Below the pieces are notes generated by a model. That model was given only the letters and a program-made list of their open reading frames with translations. It was not told the origin of the DNA and made no database searches. Shown here piece after piece: positions 8,659 through 17,394 of a stretch of DNA of 64,000 bases (position 1 is its first letter; the number at the start of each line of letters is the position of its first letter). Both the position numbers and the translations under genes were made by a program. Origin of the DNA: Oscillospiraceae bacterium (GTDB lineage Bacteria > Bacillota > Clostridia > Oscillospirales > Oscillospiraceae); assembly GCA_017448455.1 (NCBI GenBank), contig JAFSLL010000132.1:1-64000 (forward strand). The letters are read 5' to 3'.

Positions 8659-9212
8659 AAAAAAGAACCTTTCTGATAGCCCTCCTGGCCATTGTGCTGG
8701 TACTGAGTGCCGGCATCCGGCCGGCGATGTCCTACTTCTCTGACTATACAACGGCGACCGGCGGCGTGAAAGTCACGGTAACGGAAGGCCCGGAGGCAAC
8801 GGAAGAAGAGAAGGACATGGTCAAGACCCTGGTCATCTCCAACAAAGAAGACGCGGATCCGATTTTTGTCCGGGCAAAGGTGATTTACAGCTCCAGCAAG
8901 GCGACCGTAGAGGTCACACCGGACAGCGGAGCCAAGTGGACAGATGCCAAGCTTGCAAGCGACGGATACTACTATTACACCGAGCTCCTTGAGGGCGGCA
9001 AACAGACAGAGCCCCTGCAGGTGAAGATTACGGTGACGCGCCAGCTGGACGAAGAAGGCAATCCGATTGAGCCGATGGAAGGTGACGAGTTCAACGTTGT
9101 CGTGGTCTATGAGAGTGTTCTGGCCCGCTACAATGATGCCGGCACCGATTACGTCACTTGGGATGCAGCTGACTGGTCGATCCCGCTGGATGTTGTAACA
9201 GACAAACCGTGA
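8655..9212 (+). CDS. TasA/camelysin-like secreted protein
   Basis: 185 residues. A signal peptide of the SipW-dependent type ends in the region MSYFSDYTT, like the (A/S)YF.D stretch after the cleavage site of TasA and CalY. The mature part is beta-rich (KTLVISNKEDADPIFVRAKV), as in the fibre-forming camelysin fold. No membrane anchor or sorting motif is present. A SipW-like peptidase is encoded four genes downstream, which fits its processing. Overlaps the previous gene by ATGA. Confidence 0.65.
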   Translation: MKKRTFLIALLAIVLVLSAGIRPAMSYFSDYTTATGGVKVTVTEGPEATEEEKDMVKTLVISNKEDADPIFVRAKVIYSSSKATVEVTPDSGAKWTDAKLASDGYYYYTELLEGGKQTEPLQVKITVTRQLDEEGNPIEPMEGDEFNVVVVYESVLARYNDAGTDYVTWDAADWSIPLDVVTDKP

Positions 9213-9232
9213 GGAAGAGGGAGGAATAAGAA

Positions 9233-9964
9233 ATGAAGAAACTGAGATCATTTTTCCGTTCCCCGATGGCGACTACGCTGCTCTTCCTGCTGGCGGTCGT
9301 CTTCCTGGTAACGGGAACAATCGGTGGAGTCCGTGCGGCTCCGACCATCTTCAACGCGACAGACTTTGACCGGGAATTCGAGCTCGACCAGATCGGCACC
9401 AGTCTCGTAGAGACCAATGCCGGTGGCACGAACACCTACACCGGTCAGTCGAACACGATTCTTGCGGGGCTTGTTCCCACTGGCGAGAAGTTCGCGGTCG
9501 GCAAGGCTTATGACGAGGAACTGAGCGTTCTCAACAGCGGCAGCATTCCTACCTATGTCCGCGTGACCATCTACAAGTACTGGGTGGATGAGAACGGCAA
9601 CAAGATGTCCGATCTCAAGCCTGAGGATATCGAGCTGACGCTTCTGACGGGCAGCGACTGGATGGAAGACACCTCCGCTCGGACGGATGAGCGTACGGTG
9701 CTCTATTATACCAACCTGCTTGACAGCGGCGATACTACCAGCCCCTTCGCTGACGGAATCAAAATCAACGGCGATGTGCTGAACATTGTGAAACAGACCA
9801 ACAACAATGGCGTGATCACCAACGTCCGTCTGGTGGACGGCAAGACCTTCACGGTTGAGGTCGAAGTGAACGCGGTTCAGGATCACAGCGCGAAGTCCGC
9901 AATCTGGAGCGTCTGGGGTCTGAGCAATCCGGGCAATGTCGGCCTGTCCGTATCGGATAACTAA
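9233..9964 (+). CDS. TasA/camelysin-like secreted protein
   Basis: 243 residues with an N-terminal hydrophobic signal (TTLLFLLAVVFLVTGTIGG) and a beta-rich mature part containing SVLNSGSIPTYVRVTIYKYWVDENG. The 'persisting, externally placed NxG...YVRV' pattern is common in TasA-like and related surface proteins. No C-terminal anchor. Together with the preceding gene it likely supplies fibre subunits processed by the SipW-like enzyme. Assignment rests on fold resemblance and context; sequence similarity to TasA itself is low by eye. Confidence 0.55.
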   Translation: MKKLRSFFRSPMATTLLFLLAVVFLVTGTIGGVRAAPTIFNATDFDREFELDQIGTSLVETNAGGTNTYTGQSNTILAGLVPTGEKFAVGKAYDEELSVLNSGSIPTYVRVTIYKYWVDENGNKMSDLKPEDIELTLLTGSDWMEDTSARTDERTVLYYTNLLDSGDTTSPFADGIKINGDVLNIVKQTNNNGVITNVRLVDGKTFTVEVEVNAVQDHSAKSAIWSVWGLSNPGNVGLSVSDN

Positions 9965-9978
9965 AGGAGGGGATGAAC

Positions 9979-10707
9979 ATGAAAAAGAGAATTCTCAGTG
10001 TTTTCCTCGCGGCCCTCATGCTCCTCTCCCTCTCGGCAACCGCCTTAGCCGCCCATCTGGACGGCGGCACCGGGCATGTGACCTTTTCCTCCAACGGCAA
10101 GTCCCTGACCAGCGACTTCAGCTCCGCTGAGCTGAACAAGAAGGTCGGCGAGATGCAGCCGGGCGATGACATCACCTTCAAGGTCATCATGACCAACAGC
10201 TACTCCAAGAAAACTTCCTGGTACATGAGCAACCAGATCATCGACTCGCTGGAAGATGCCGATGCGAAAAACGGTGCCTACTCCTATGAGCTGACCTATA
10301 CCTCCAGCAGCGGTAAGACCACCCCGATCTATCGAAGCGAGTCCCTCGGCGGTACCGGCGGCAACGGCCTTCTGGATCTCAACAACAGACTGAAGGAAGA
10401 CTATGTCAAAGGGAATGACCGTTACTTCTATGTAGACCAGCTGAACTCCGGCGCCAGCGGCCTTGTGACGCTGAAGGTGACACTGGACGGCGAAAGCCAG
10501 GGCAACGCCTACCAGCAGACGGCAGCGGAGCTCATCATGAACTTCGCGGTGGAAGTGGAAGAGACGAACACCTACAAGACCGGTGATGACACCAACCTGA
10601 CCCCGCTTTACATCGCCATGGTCATCAGCGGCCTGCTGTTCCTGTACTTCGCGCTGGATGCCGTTACCGACCGAATCTACTTTAAGAAAGGAAAGAGCAG
10701 AGGATGA
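9979..10707 (+). CDS. surface protein with atypical KTGD sorting signal
   Basis: 242 residues from ATG 9979; this start is preferred to ATG 9973 because the AAAGGAGG ribosome site (9963-9970) is then 8 bases away. Signal peptide ending around ALAA, a beta-rich mature region, then NTYKTGDDTNLTPLYIAM, a hydrophobic span and a basic tail (YFKKGKSRG). This layout is that of a sortase substrate, but the motif is TYKTGD rather than LPXTG. It is the only protein in the operon with a recognisable sorting-type end, so it is the best candidate substrate for one of the two sortases. Confidence 0.6.
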   Translation: MKKRILSVFLAALMLLSLSATALAAHLDGGTGHVTFSSNGKSLTSDFSSAELNKKVGEMQPGDDITFKVIMTNSYSKKTSWYMSNQIIDSLEDADAKNGAYSYELTYTSSSGKTTPIYRSESLGGTGGNGLLDLNNRLKEDYVKGNDRYFYVDQLNSGASGLVTLKVTLDGESQGNAYQQTAAELIMNFAVEVEETNTYKTGDDTNLTPLYIAMVISGLLFLYFALDAVTDRIYFKKGKSRG

Positions 10708-11663
10708 AAAAACTGAAAAAGCTATTCGCGCTGGTTTTTGTTCTCTGCCTGCTGGCGGGGATCTCGGCAACCGCGTTTGCGGCTGATGATACGATGTATA
10801 CCGTCCGCGTTTTCTCCGGACAGAGAGGAAGCATTAACGGTTCCGGTGATGTCAGAATTTACACGGTAAAAGCCGGCACAGAACTCAACATCACCAACAA
10901 TATTCAGAACTATGTCACCATCACGGACACGTCCCGTCCCTATTATGCGACCGGTATCCGTGAGAGCGGAAAAGAAGAGACCCATGCGCTTTCCTTTAAG
11001 GTCACCAAGGATGAAGACTTTGTCGTAACCTACGGTGTGCTTGGGAAGCAGGTCGCCTATTATGTCCGCTACATCAACCGGAACACCGGAGCGGAGATTG
11101 CGGCATCGGAAGGCCCCTTCTATGTCAACAGCGGAGACCGCGTGTATGTCGCCTATATTGACATCAACAACTACTCGATCGCCAATGCCCGCAACCTGAC
11201 GAAGACGATGACCGGCGACTATACCTTCACCTTTGAGTATGTGCCCACTCCCGCAGGCGGCAACCCGGCGCAGGGCGGCGCGGCCCAGGGTGGTCAGGCA
11301 GCCGGTGGTCAGGGCGCGGTAGCCGGACAGGGCGGCCAGGCAGCTGGCGGCCAGGGTGCGGCAGCCGGCGGACAGCCCGGTGCGGAAGGCGCGGCAGCTC
11401 CTGCGGCAGAGCCTGAAGAAATCATCGATCTTGATGTGCCTCTGGCTGCGCCGGAGGAAACCGGTGACGTAGCGACGCCGGGATCCACCGTAGAGCCGCA
11501 GCCGGCGAAGAAGTCCAACGGTCCGGTCATTGCCGGTGTCGCGGCGGGCGTCGCCGCGGTCGGCGGACTGTACTGGTTCCTGCTTGTCCACCGCAAGAAG
11601 AAAAAAGCGGAAGAACAGGAAAAGATGGACTTTGACGACGACGAGTTCGACGACAAGAAGTAA
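10704..11663 (+). CDS. membrane-anchored surface protein with Gly-Gln stalk
   Basis: 319 residues. Signal peptide to about residue 26 (ATAFAAD), a beta-rich segment to about 180 with YYVRYINRNTGAEIA and YTFTFEYV that resembles MucBP/Ig-like adhesion modules, a flexible Gly/Gln/Ala linker (about 185-232), a second linker, a C-terminal membrane span near 275-295, then HRKKKK and an acidic tail. There is no sortase motif, so it is probably held by the span itself. A role as basal anchor or adhesin of the fibre is inferred from position. Confidence 0.55.
   Translation: MKKLKKLFALVFVLCLLAGISATAFAADDTMYTVRVFSGQRGSINGSGDVRIYTVKAGTELNITNNIQNYVTITDTSRPYYATGIRESGKEETHALSFKVTKDEDFVVTYGVLGKQVAYYVRYINRNTGAEIAASEGPFYVNSGDRVYVAYIDINNYSIANARNLTKTMTGDYTFTFEYVPTPAGGNPAQGGAAQGGQAAGGQGAVAGQGGQAAGGQGAAAGGQPGAEGAAAPAAEPEEIIDLDVPLAAPEETGDVATPGSTVEPQPAKKSNGPVIAGVAAGVAAVGGLYWFLLVHRKKKKAEEQEKMDFDDDEFDDKK
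11256..11399 (+). repeat. Gly/Gln/Ala repeat in stalk
   Basis: About 48 codons made of degenerate GGQ-A units such as GGQAAGGQGA, repeated roughly four to five times. It behaves as a flexible stalk and may vary in length through slippage or recombination. Confidence 0.7.
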
Positions 11664-11670
11664 GGACTGA

Positions 11671-12300
11671 ATGGCAGATATGACAACAGGCGCGATGCGC
11701 CCACAAAAAAAGGGCGGGAAGTTTATTCCCGCCCTCTGCAATATTATCGGGACTTTGATCCTGATCGCGGTGATCCTGTTTGTTCTCCCGATGGCGCTGC
11801 CCAGAATCCTGGGCTACGAGGCATTCAACGTCGTCAGCGGCAGCATGGAGCCGGAGATTCCGGAAGGCAGTCTGGTCATTGTCGAGGACGCGAACGCCCG
11901 TGAGGTCGAGACGGATCAGGTTATCGCCTTTATGAAGAATGGCACCATCGTCATTCACCGCGTGGTGCAGAACCGCTATTATTATGAAGAGTTCGTCACC
12001 AAAGGCGACGCCAACGAGCAGGAAGATATTGAGCCGGTTCCCTACAGCGATTTCTTGGGGACGGTCAAATGGCACGTCCCGTATGTCGGCAACTTCATGA
12101 TGCTCTACGGCGGCAGTGTCGGCAAGATGTATCTGCTGGCCTTTGCCCTGTGCGGGGTGCTCTTCAACGTCCTGGCGGGCCGCCTCCGCGCGCAGGCGGA
12201 AGAGCGCTATCAGCGGGAGCTGGCGAGGTATCGGAGAAAGCTGGCGGAGCAGAAACGGGAAGAACAGAAGCGGGCCGAACGGAGAAAGGTTCAGAGTTAG
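11671..12300 (+). CDS. SipW-like type I signal peptidase
   Basis: Membrane peptidase of the ER/archaeal-like SipW class. Membrane span at about 22-43, then SGSMEP with catalytic S58, VIHRVV with H97 in place of the bacterial lysine general base, and TKGDANEQED. A second span lies near 140-170 and a basic coiled tail follows. In Bacillus SipW processes the biofilm proteins TasA and TapA; here two TasA-like proteins are encoded upstream in the same operon, a match of enzyme and substrates. 209 residues is a normal length. Confidence 0.85.
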   Translation: MADMTTGAMRPQKKGGKFIPALCNIIGTLILIAVILFVLPMALPRILGYEAFNVVSGSMEPEIPEGSLVIVEDANAREVETDQVIAFMKNGTIVIHRVVQNRYYYEEFVTKGDANEQEDIEPVPYSDFLGTVKWHVPYVGNFMMLYGGSVGKMYLLAFALCGVLFNVLAGRLRAQAEERYQRELARYRRKLAEQKREEQKRAERRKVQS

Positions 12301-12303
12301 ATT

Positions 12304-13146
12304 ATGTGGAGGATCATACGCGGTATTCTCATCTTTGTTCTCGGGTCGGTGTTTCTGACCTGTACGGCAACGGTCCTGATCGTCAGGCATCAGTACAAGG
12401 TGAATGAAGAATTCATGCAGGAGGTTGCCAAGGCCTATACCAGTCCCGTTGAACCGGCGGCAGCCAGCCAGTACACGGCGGTAAAGACGGAAGACGGCGA
12501 AGAGCGGGAGCTCGAGCTGGCACCCATCCTGGTGGAGTTTGACCTGCTGCGTGCGGTCAACTCGGACGTTGTCGGCTGGATTTTCTGCGACGACACGGTG
12601 ATCAATTATCCGATCCTCTACGGCGGACGGTATATCAATACGAGCCTCACCGGGGAGTCCAACGTCAGCGGCTGCATCTTTGAAGACCCGGTCAACAATC
12701 CCGGCTTCGGGGATTCCAATATGATTCTGTACGGGCATCATATGGCGGATGGGACCATGTTTGCCGGTATCAAGTACTGGCAGAACATGCAGTATCTGAA
12801 AGAGCATCCGTATTTCTGGATTCTGACCCCGACGCAGGACTATAAGGTGGAGGTCTTCAGCGCCTATGTGACGGAAGACACCTCGAGCTCCTACACGATC
12901 TATTATGAGCCTTCCGGGCCGTTTACGGACTACATCAAATGGGTCCGGAGCCTCTCCTGGGTGGATCCGGAGTTTGAGTTGGACCCGGACGCACACTATG
13001 TGATGCTGTCCACCTGCGCATATGCGTTTGACAACGCGCGCTCTGTCGTACACGGCAAGATGATTCCGGTTGACTCCGCGGCCGGCAGACCCATTGAGCG
13101 GACTGTTGCCCCTGAGGCTGCGGCCTCGGCGGAACCGGCCGCATAA
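12304..13146 (+). CDS. class B sortase
   Basis: 280 residues. N-terminal membrane span (5-27) and a sortase B domain with VGWIFCDDTVINYPI, catalytic H145 (ILYGHHMADG), C238 (MLSTCAYAF) and R246 (NARSVVHGK). Class B enzymes anchor heme-uptake proteins or pilins to peptidoglycan using non-LPXTG signals, which fits the atypical KTGD substrate upstream. Last gene of the operon; starts 3 bases after the SipW-like stop codon and ends before a strong hairpin. Confidence 0.9.
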   Translation: MWRIIRGILIFVLGSVFLTCTATVLIVRHQYKVNEEFMQEVAKAYTSPVEPAAASQYTAVKTEDGEERELELAPILVEFDLLRAVNSDVVGWIFCDDTVINYPILYGGRYINTSLTGESNVSGCIFEDPVNNPGFGDSNMILYGHHMADGTMFAGIKYWQNMQYLKEHPYFWILTPTQDYKVEVFSAYVTEDTSSSYTIYYEPSGPFTDYIKWVRSLSWVDPEFELDPDAHYVMLSTCAYAFDNARSVVHGKMIPVDSAAGRPIERTVAPEAAASAEPAA

Positions 13147-13163
13147 AAGTACATAACGTGAGA

Positions 13164-13195
13164 CACACCCGGCGGGGATTTCCCCGCCGGGTGTG
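13164..13195 (+). terminator. terminator hairpin after fibre operon
   Basis: A perfect 15-bp stem (CACACCCGGCGGGGA and its complement) with a 2-base loop. No T-tract follows, so it may act with a factor or as a stabilising 3' end. Confidence 0.6.
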
Positions 13196-13250
13196 CTGCG
13201 TAAAGAGGCAGATGCGAGCCGGCAATCGCCATTCAGATGCATTCTCAGTA

Positions 13251-13279
13251 TTGCTATCAGGATCGTTATTGCGTATAAT
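13251..13279 (+). promoter_or_regulatory. sigma-A promoter of the TIR/LRR operon
   Basis: TTGCTA (13251-13256), 17 bases, TATAAT (13274-13279). The ribosome site AAGGGGAAGG precedes the first start codon at 13326. It places the five downstream genes under one promoter. Confidence 0.65.
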
Positions 13280-13325
13280 ACTGTTAAGACATTGACGGGA
13301 AAATGAATAAGGGGAAGGTGACGGG

Positions 13326-15353
13326 ATGGCATACACGGCGATGGAGAAGATGCGCAGGGAAAACAGGCAGCGCTTCGGCGAGGACCTGGGGCCCATGCAG
13401 CCGCCGCTCTACTGCAACCGCCGGCAGCGCAACGACCTGAAGTCCGCGGCGCTCCGCTTTCTGCGCGGGCGCTGTGAGGGGCTCCGCTTCGACGCGGATA
13501 AGGAACGGCAGGAAGCGGAGGAGAAGATCTGGCTCGGGAAGAGCCTGAAGGCCGGACAGATCCCCTATAACATGGAGATGGACATCAACCGACTCTGCCT
13601 GGAGAAGGCGCTGGAGGCCTTTATCGACTCGGGTGTGGCGGAGGATGCCTACGCGGTCTATTACTGCTGGCTGGAGATCTTCTTCGGCCAGTACGGCAAG
13701 TCCAAGAAGATGGTGGAGCTGCTGAGCGAGTATGAGGCAAACGGCAGCGCCCTGCTCATGAAGCACCGCGACCATTATTCCCATTCGGTCTACGTGTTTG
13801 CCCTGGGCCTCGCGGTCTACGAGACCAACGAGACCTACCGGCGGATCTTCCGGGACTTTTACGGGCTGGCGTCCGTGCCGGAGAACGAAGCGGCCAATCT
13901 GTTCCTGGAATACTGGGGGCTGACTTCCCTGTTCCACGACATCGGCTACCCGTTTGAGATTCCCTTTGAGCAGGTACTCAGCTACTTCGAGGTCAACAAC
14001 CGGAAGCGGGGCGAGGGCTGCCTGTATCTGGCCTACCGTTCCGTCGAGGCGCTGACCGTGCTGGAGGAGGGGGCCTGCCGCCGGTTTGAGGCGCTGTACG
14101 GGAAGTGCTTCCGTACGACCAGCGAGCTGCTGGCCTTTGCGCTGGAAGAGAAGCTCGGTGCGGCTTACGGCTTTTCCGAGGCGGATATGCTGGATGTACT
14201 CAATGCCAAGCCCACCGAGCCGGAACGCTTCGGGTATTATATGGACCACGCCTTCTTCAGCGCGGCACGGCTCTATGCCGAGCTCTACGAGATCCTGGGT
14301 CCGGACCGGCTGAACGAAAAGCATGTGGATGTGCTCACGGCCATCGTGCTGCACAACAGCCTCTTCAAGTTCTCCATCGCCTTCTACAAGGATCCGGAGA
14401 ACTGCAGAGCGCCGCTGAAGGCGGAGCTGCATCCGCTGGCCTGGCTGCTGATGCTCTGCGACGAGCTGCAGTGCTGGGACCGCACCGCTTACGGGCGGAA
14501 TTCCCGCACGGAGATTCACCCGATGTCGGCGGACTTCGACTTCTCCGGCGGCGCGATTGCCGCGGTGTATGACTATGACGAGGCGGAGAGCGAGAAGATC
14601 GAGGCCTTCCACCTCGCTTACGCACAGTGGCAGCGGGATCCTGCCGGGCAAGAAGAGCCGCGCCTCAAGGCCTACAGCGATATGGCAGGGGAGAAGCGGC
14701 GCTTCACGGCGGATATCGAGAAGATTGTGGATACGTCCTTCATCCCGCTGACGGTGGGCTGGAAGCTGTGCAGACCGGACCGGAAGAGCAAGCGCACTTA
14801 CCTCTCCGGGAGCAGCTTCCTGCACCTGTATGACTTCGCCGTGGCGCTCCATGCCCGGAACATGCCGCCGGACACCGCGCCGGAGGCGATGGAAGCGACG
14901 TTTAACGAGCGCTCGCTGGAGTACCGGCTCGCGACGCTCCTGCGTGCCAGGAACTTTGCCCGCTATCTGGACGCGGTTCACTGCTTCTACACGGACAGGC
15001 CGGTGGGCTATGAACTGGTGACGCGCTTCGGACCGAAGGAAGCCGCCATCTTCGCACCGATGGAGCACGAGCGCTGGGTGCGGGAGCATCAGGCGATGGG
15101 CTGGCGCTACGGAACGGCCTATGAGACGCTTCCGCTCTCCGTACCGAAGGAGCAGGAGAAGGAAGAGCGCACCGCCCTGCGGGAGCGGCTTCGCTGCCAC
15201 AAACTGATGATGGACGGAAGGCTGACGCATGACGAGATCCGCGCCCATTACCGGCGGCTGTCGAAGGCGGATCAGGATAAGGACTGGAAGCCGTTCAACA
15301 CGCTGCTGGCCCTGCTGAAGAAATTTGACGGCCTGCGGATCTACCGGCTGTAG
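13326..15353 (+). CDS. HD-domain phosphohydrolase fused to RyR domain
   Basis: 675 residues. The N-terminal 140 residues are helical and unassigned. An HD domain follows: H150/H153 (KHRDHYSHS), the H204-D205 pair (SLFHDIGYP), H343 (IVLHNSLFK) and D379 (LMLCDELQ), a full set of metal ligands for a phosphohydrolase acting on nucleotides or similar. The last 100 residues match the RyR repeat domain of ryanodine receptors: EHERWVREHQ..GWRYG (about 580-596) and LSKADQDKDWKPFNTL...GLRIYR (645-674). No signal peptide or membrane span; cytoplasmic. First gene of the operon with TIR, LRR and SLOG-SLATT genes, so a role in nucleotide signalling is inferred, not shown. Confidence 0.8.
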   Translation: MAYTAMEKMRRENRQRFGEDLGPMQPPLYCNRRQRNDLKSAALRFLRGRCEGLRFDADKERQEAEEKIWLGKSLKAGQIPYNMEMDINRLCLEKALEAFIDSGVAEDAYAVYYCWLEIFFGQYGKSKKMVELLSEYEANGSALLMKHRDHYSHSVYVFALGLAVYETNETYRRIFRDFYGLASVPENEAANLFLEYWGLTSLFHDIGYPFEIPFEQVLSYFEVNNRKRGEGCLYLAYRSVEALTVLEEGACRRFEALYGKCFRTTSELLAFALEEKLGAAYGFSEADMLDVLNAKPTEPERFGYYMDHAFFSAARLYAELYEILGPDRLNEKHVDVLTAIVLHNSLFKFSIAFYKDPENCRAPLKAELHPLAWLLMLCDELQCWDRTAYGRNSRTEIHPMSADFDFSGGAIAAVYDYDEAESEKIEAFHLAYAQWQRDPAGQEEPRLKAYSDMAGEKRRFTADIEKIVDTSFIPLTVGWKLCRPDRKSKRTYLSGSSFLHLYDFAVALHARNMPPDTAPEAMEATFNERSLEYRLATLLRARNFARYLDAVHCFYTDRPVGYELVTRFGPKEAAIFAPMEHERWVREHQAMGWRYGTAYETLPLSVPKEQEKEERTALRERLRCHKLMMDGRLTHDEIRAHYRRLSKADQDKDWKPFNTLLALLKKFDGLRIYRL

Positions 15354-15378
15354 GCCATGGCCATATAAAGGGACAGGC

Positions 15379-16203
15379 ATGAAAAACTGGCAGAAAAAAG
15401 TACCGCCCTACGAGGGCGGCGAGCCGTATCTGTACTTTGCCTTCGCGGAAGAGGACAGCGGCAGGGTTTGGAAGCTGACGCGGCGCCTGCTGGAGCGCGG
15501 CTGCCGGATCTGGTACTGCTGCGGGCCGGCGGACAGCGCGGAGGAGCTGCTGCGGCGGCAGGAGCGGGCCGCGAAGGCGGAGATGACCCTGCTCTACCTG
15601 AGCGATGCCGCCTGCGGGGACAGGGACACCAAAACCAATGTGCTGGTAAACCAGAAGCTCGGCCGGCCGATCCTCTGTCTGGACCCGGACGGAACGGACC
15701 GGCGGCTTTCGATGGGGCTGCATGAGGACGCGCCGCATGTGCCGCTCTACAGGCTCCCGCGGGAGGAAGACGCGGAGGACGCCGTCATCCACGCGGAGGG
15801 CTTCTCGCAGGAGATGCTCGGGGAGGCGGTCACCGTCAAAACGGGGAGCGTCCTGAAGACGCTGTCCGTGACCCTGTGCGTGCTCGCCGTGCTTCTGCTG
15901 GCGGCAATGCTGTTTGGGCTTCGGCGGCTGCCCCAGGCTCAGCCGGAAGAAGCGGACTCCGTGCCGTTTACCGATCCCGTCATTCTCGCCGCGGTGCAGG
16001 AAGCCGTCGGGGGCGGCGCCGTCACGGAAGAAGCAGCGGAGAGAATCACGGTGCTTCGCCTGCGCGATATGCCGGCAGGCTGGGAAGACCTCGCGCTGCT
16101 GCCTGCGCTGGAGCGGATTATTGTGCCGCAGACGGCGGTAGGGGAAAACAGTGCGCTCCCGGAAGGCGACGTCACCGTGGAACTGAGCGGAGGCGGCGCA
16201 TGA
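15379..16203 (+). CDS. TIR-like membrane protein, short LRR-cap exterior
   Basis: 274 residues from ATG 15379 (ribosome site AAAGGGA; earlier codons lack one). Residues 10-105 align with the TIR of the next gene: PYEGG, RLLERGCRIWY, LLYLSDA and GRPILCL. The position of the TIR catalytic Glu is Asn87, and the D-E after WY are lost, so NAD cleavage is unlikely. A membrane span lies at about 160-180. The exterior part starts with FTDPVILAAVQEAV, the N-terminal cap found before bacterial leucine-rich repeats, then about one repeat (ERITVLRLRD.P..WEDLALLPALERIIV). The charges around the span (K157 region before, RR after) leave topology less certain than in the next protein. Confidence 0.7.
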   Translation: MKNWQKKVPPYEGGEPYLYFAFAEEDSGRVWKLTRRLLERGCRIWYCCGPADSAEELLRRQERAAKAEMTLLYLSDAACGDRDTKTNVLVNQKLGRPILCLDPDGTDRRLSMGLHEDAPHVPLYRLPREEDAEDAVIHAEGFSQEMLGEAVTVKTGSVLKTLSVTLCVLAVLLLAAMLFGLRRLPQAQPEEADSVPFTDPVILAAVQEAVGGGAVTEEAAERITVLRLRDMPAGWEDLALLPALERIIVPQTAVGENSALPEGDVTVELSGGGA

Positions 16204-17372
16204 ACCGATTTTTCAAACCCTATGAGGGCAGACGCCCCTTCCTGTTTATCAGCTATGCCCACCGCCAGTCGGAGACGGTCGTGGAGACGATCCGGATCCT
16301 GCACGAGGGCGGCTGCCGGCTCTGGTATGACGAGGGGATCCCCGCCGGCAGCGACTGGCCGGCCAACATCGCCTGGCATATGCAGCAGTGTGATGCCGTG
16401 GTGTATTTCCTGTCGGCACGGGCGATGGAATCCCCAAACTGCTACAGCGAGATTCGCACGGCAGTCCGTCTGCGGAAGCCGATCCTGGTGGTTCGCCTCG
16501 AGGACGCGGCGGTCGAACCCCGCTGGCAGGAGCTGCTGGCGGGAAGGCAGGAGATCCCGCTGATCCCGGATGCCGCGGAGCGCGCCGACGCGATTGTGCG
16601 CTCCGGATTTCTGAAACGGCGGTATTATCACAGCTTTACTGAGAAGATCCCCTGGCAGGCGCTCGGCTTTGCGGCTTCGCTGCTCTTCTTCCTCGCCGCG
16701 GCGGGAATGCTTGCCGCGCTGGCGACCGGACACTGGACACCGATCCCGACGCCGGAGCCGGTGCCTCTCGCAATGATGGCCGAACCGACCCCTGCGCCGA
16801 CACTCCCGCCGGTTGTGGAACTCGGCGGGGCGGAGCGGTACTTTGCCGTCCGCTTTCCCGACAGCCAGCAGGAGCGCGCCGTCCGCCGGGCGCTGGAGCT
16901 GCCGGACGGGGAGATCTACCGCTGGCAGCTCGCGGAACTCCGGGAGCTGTACTTCTGCGGGAATGTGGTGGCGGACAGCCTGGAAGAGGTCCGATTTGAC
17001 GCGGACGGCACCTGCCGGGTCAACGGCGCGCCGGTTGTGACGGGCAGGGTGTCTGACCTCAGCCTGTTGGAAAGCGTGGTCAATCTGGAGACGCTGGCGC
17101 TGGTCTGTCAGCCGGCGGACAGTCTCGCCCCGCTGAACGGGCTTACGCGCCTGCGGGAGCTGAGCCTGGCAGGCAGCCCGACGGACGAGCTGTCCGCACT
17201 GCGGGAGCTGCCGAGCCTGGAGATTCTGCATCTGGAGCATACCGCGATCCGCGACCTCACACCGCTGGAGGCGTTTCCGAAACTGAAGACCGTGACCGTC
17301 AGCCGGGAGATGCTGCCGCTGACGTGGAAGGAAGATGCGACCTTCGCCGTTGTGCTGGTGAAGGATTCCTGA
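16200..17372 (+). CDS. TIR domain - membrane span - LRR receptor-like protein
   Basis: 390 residues; start overlaps the previous stop (ATGA). Residues 12-102 form a full TIR domain: PFLFISYAHRQSE, GCRLWYDEGIPAGSDW, CDAVVYFLS, SPNCYSEIRTA with a Glu84 at the catalytic position of NADase TIRs, and RKPILVV. Basic residues (KRRYYH, 139-144) precede the membrane span at 152-176, giving TIR inside and the C-terminus outside. A Pro/Thr stalk (180-205) leads to a bacterial LRR cap (RFPDSQQERAVRRAL, 218-232) and about four leucine-rich repeats (LTRLRELSLAGS, LPSLEILHLEHTAIRDL). It is the only catalytically intact TIR of the three. Confidence 0.85.
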   Translation: MNRFFKPYEGRRPFLFISYAHRQSETVVETIRILHEGGCRLWYDEGIPAGSDWPANIAWHMQQCDAVVYFLSARAMESPNCYSEIRTAVRLRKPILVVRLEDAAVEPRWQELLAGRQEIPLIPDAAERADAIVRSGFLKRRYYHSFTEKIPWQALGFAASLLFFLAAAGMLAALATGHWTPIPTPEPVPLAMMAEPTPAPTLPPVVELGGAERYFAVRFPDSQQERAVRRALELPDGEIYRWQLAELRELYFCGNVVADSLEEVRFDADGTCRVNGAPVVTGRVSDLSLLESVVNLETLALVCQPADSLAPLNGLTRLRELSLAGSPTDELSALRELPSLEILHLEHTAIRDLTPLEAFPKLKTVTVSREMLPLTWKEDATFAVVLVKDS

Positions 17373-17394
17373 AGAATAGGGAAGGATGAGCAAT

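Noticed and set aside
13164..13195. Possible CRISPR or other repeat array
   Set aside because: Only one copy of a perfect hairpin; no spacer-repeat pattern in the window.
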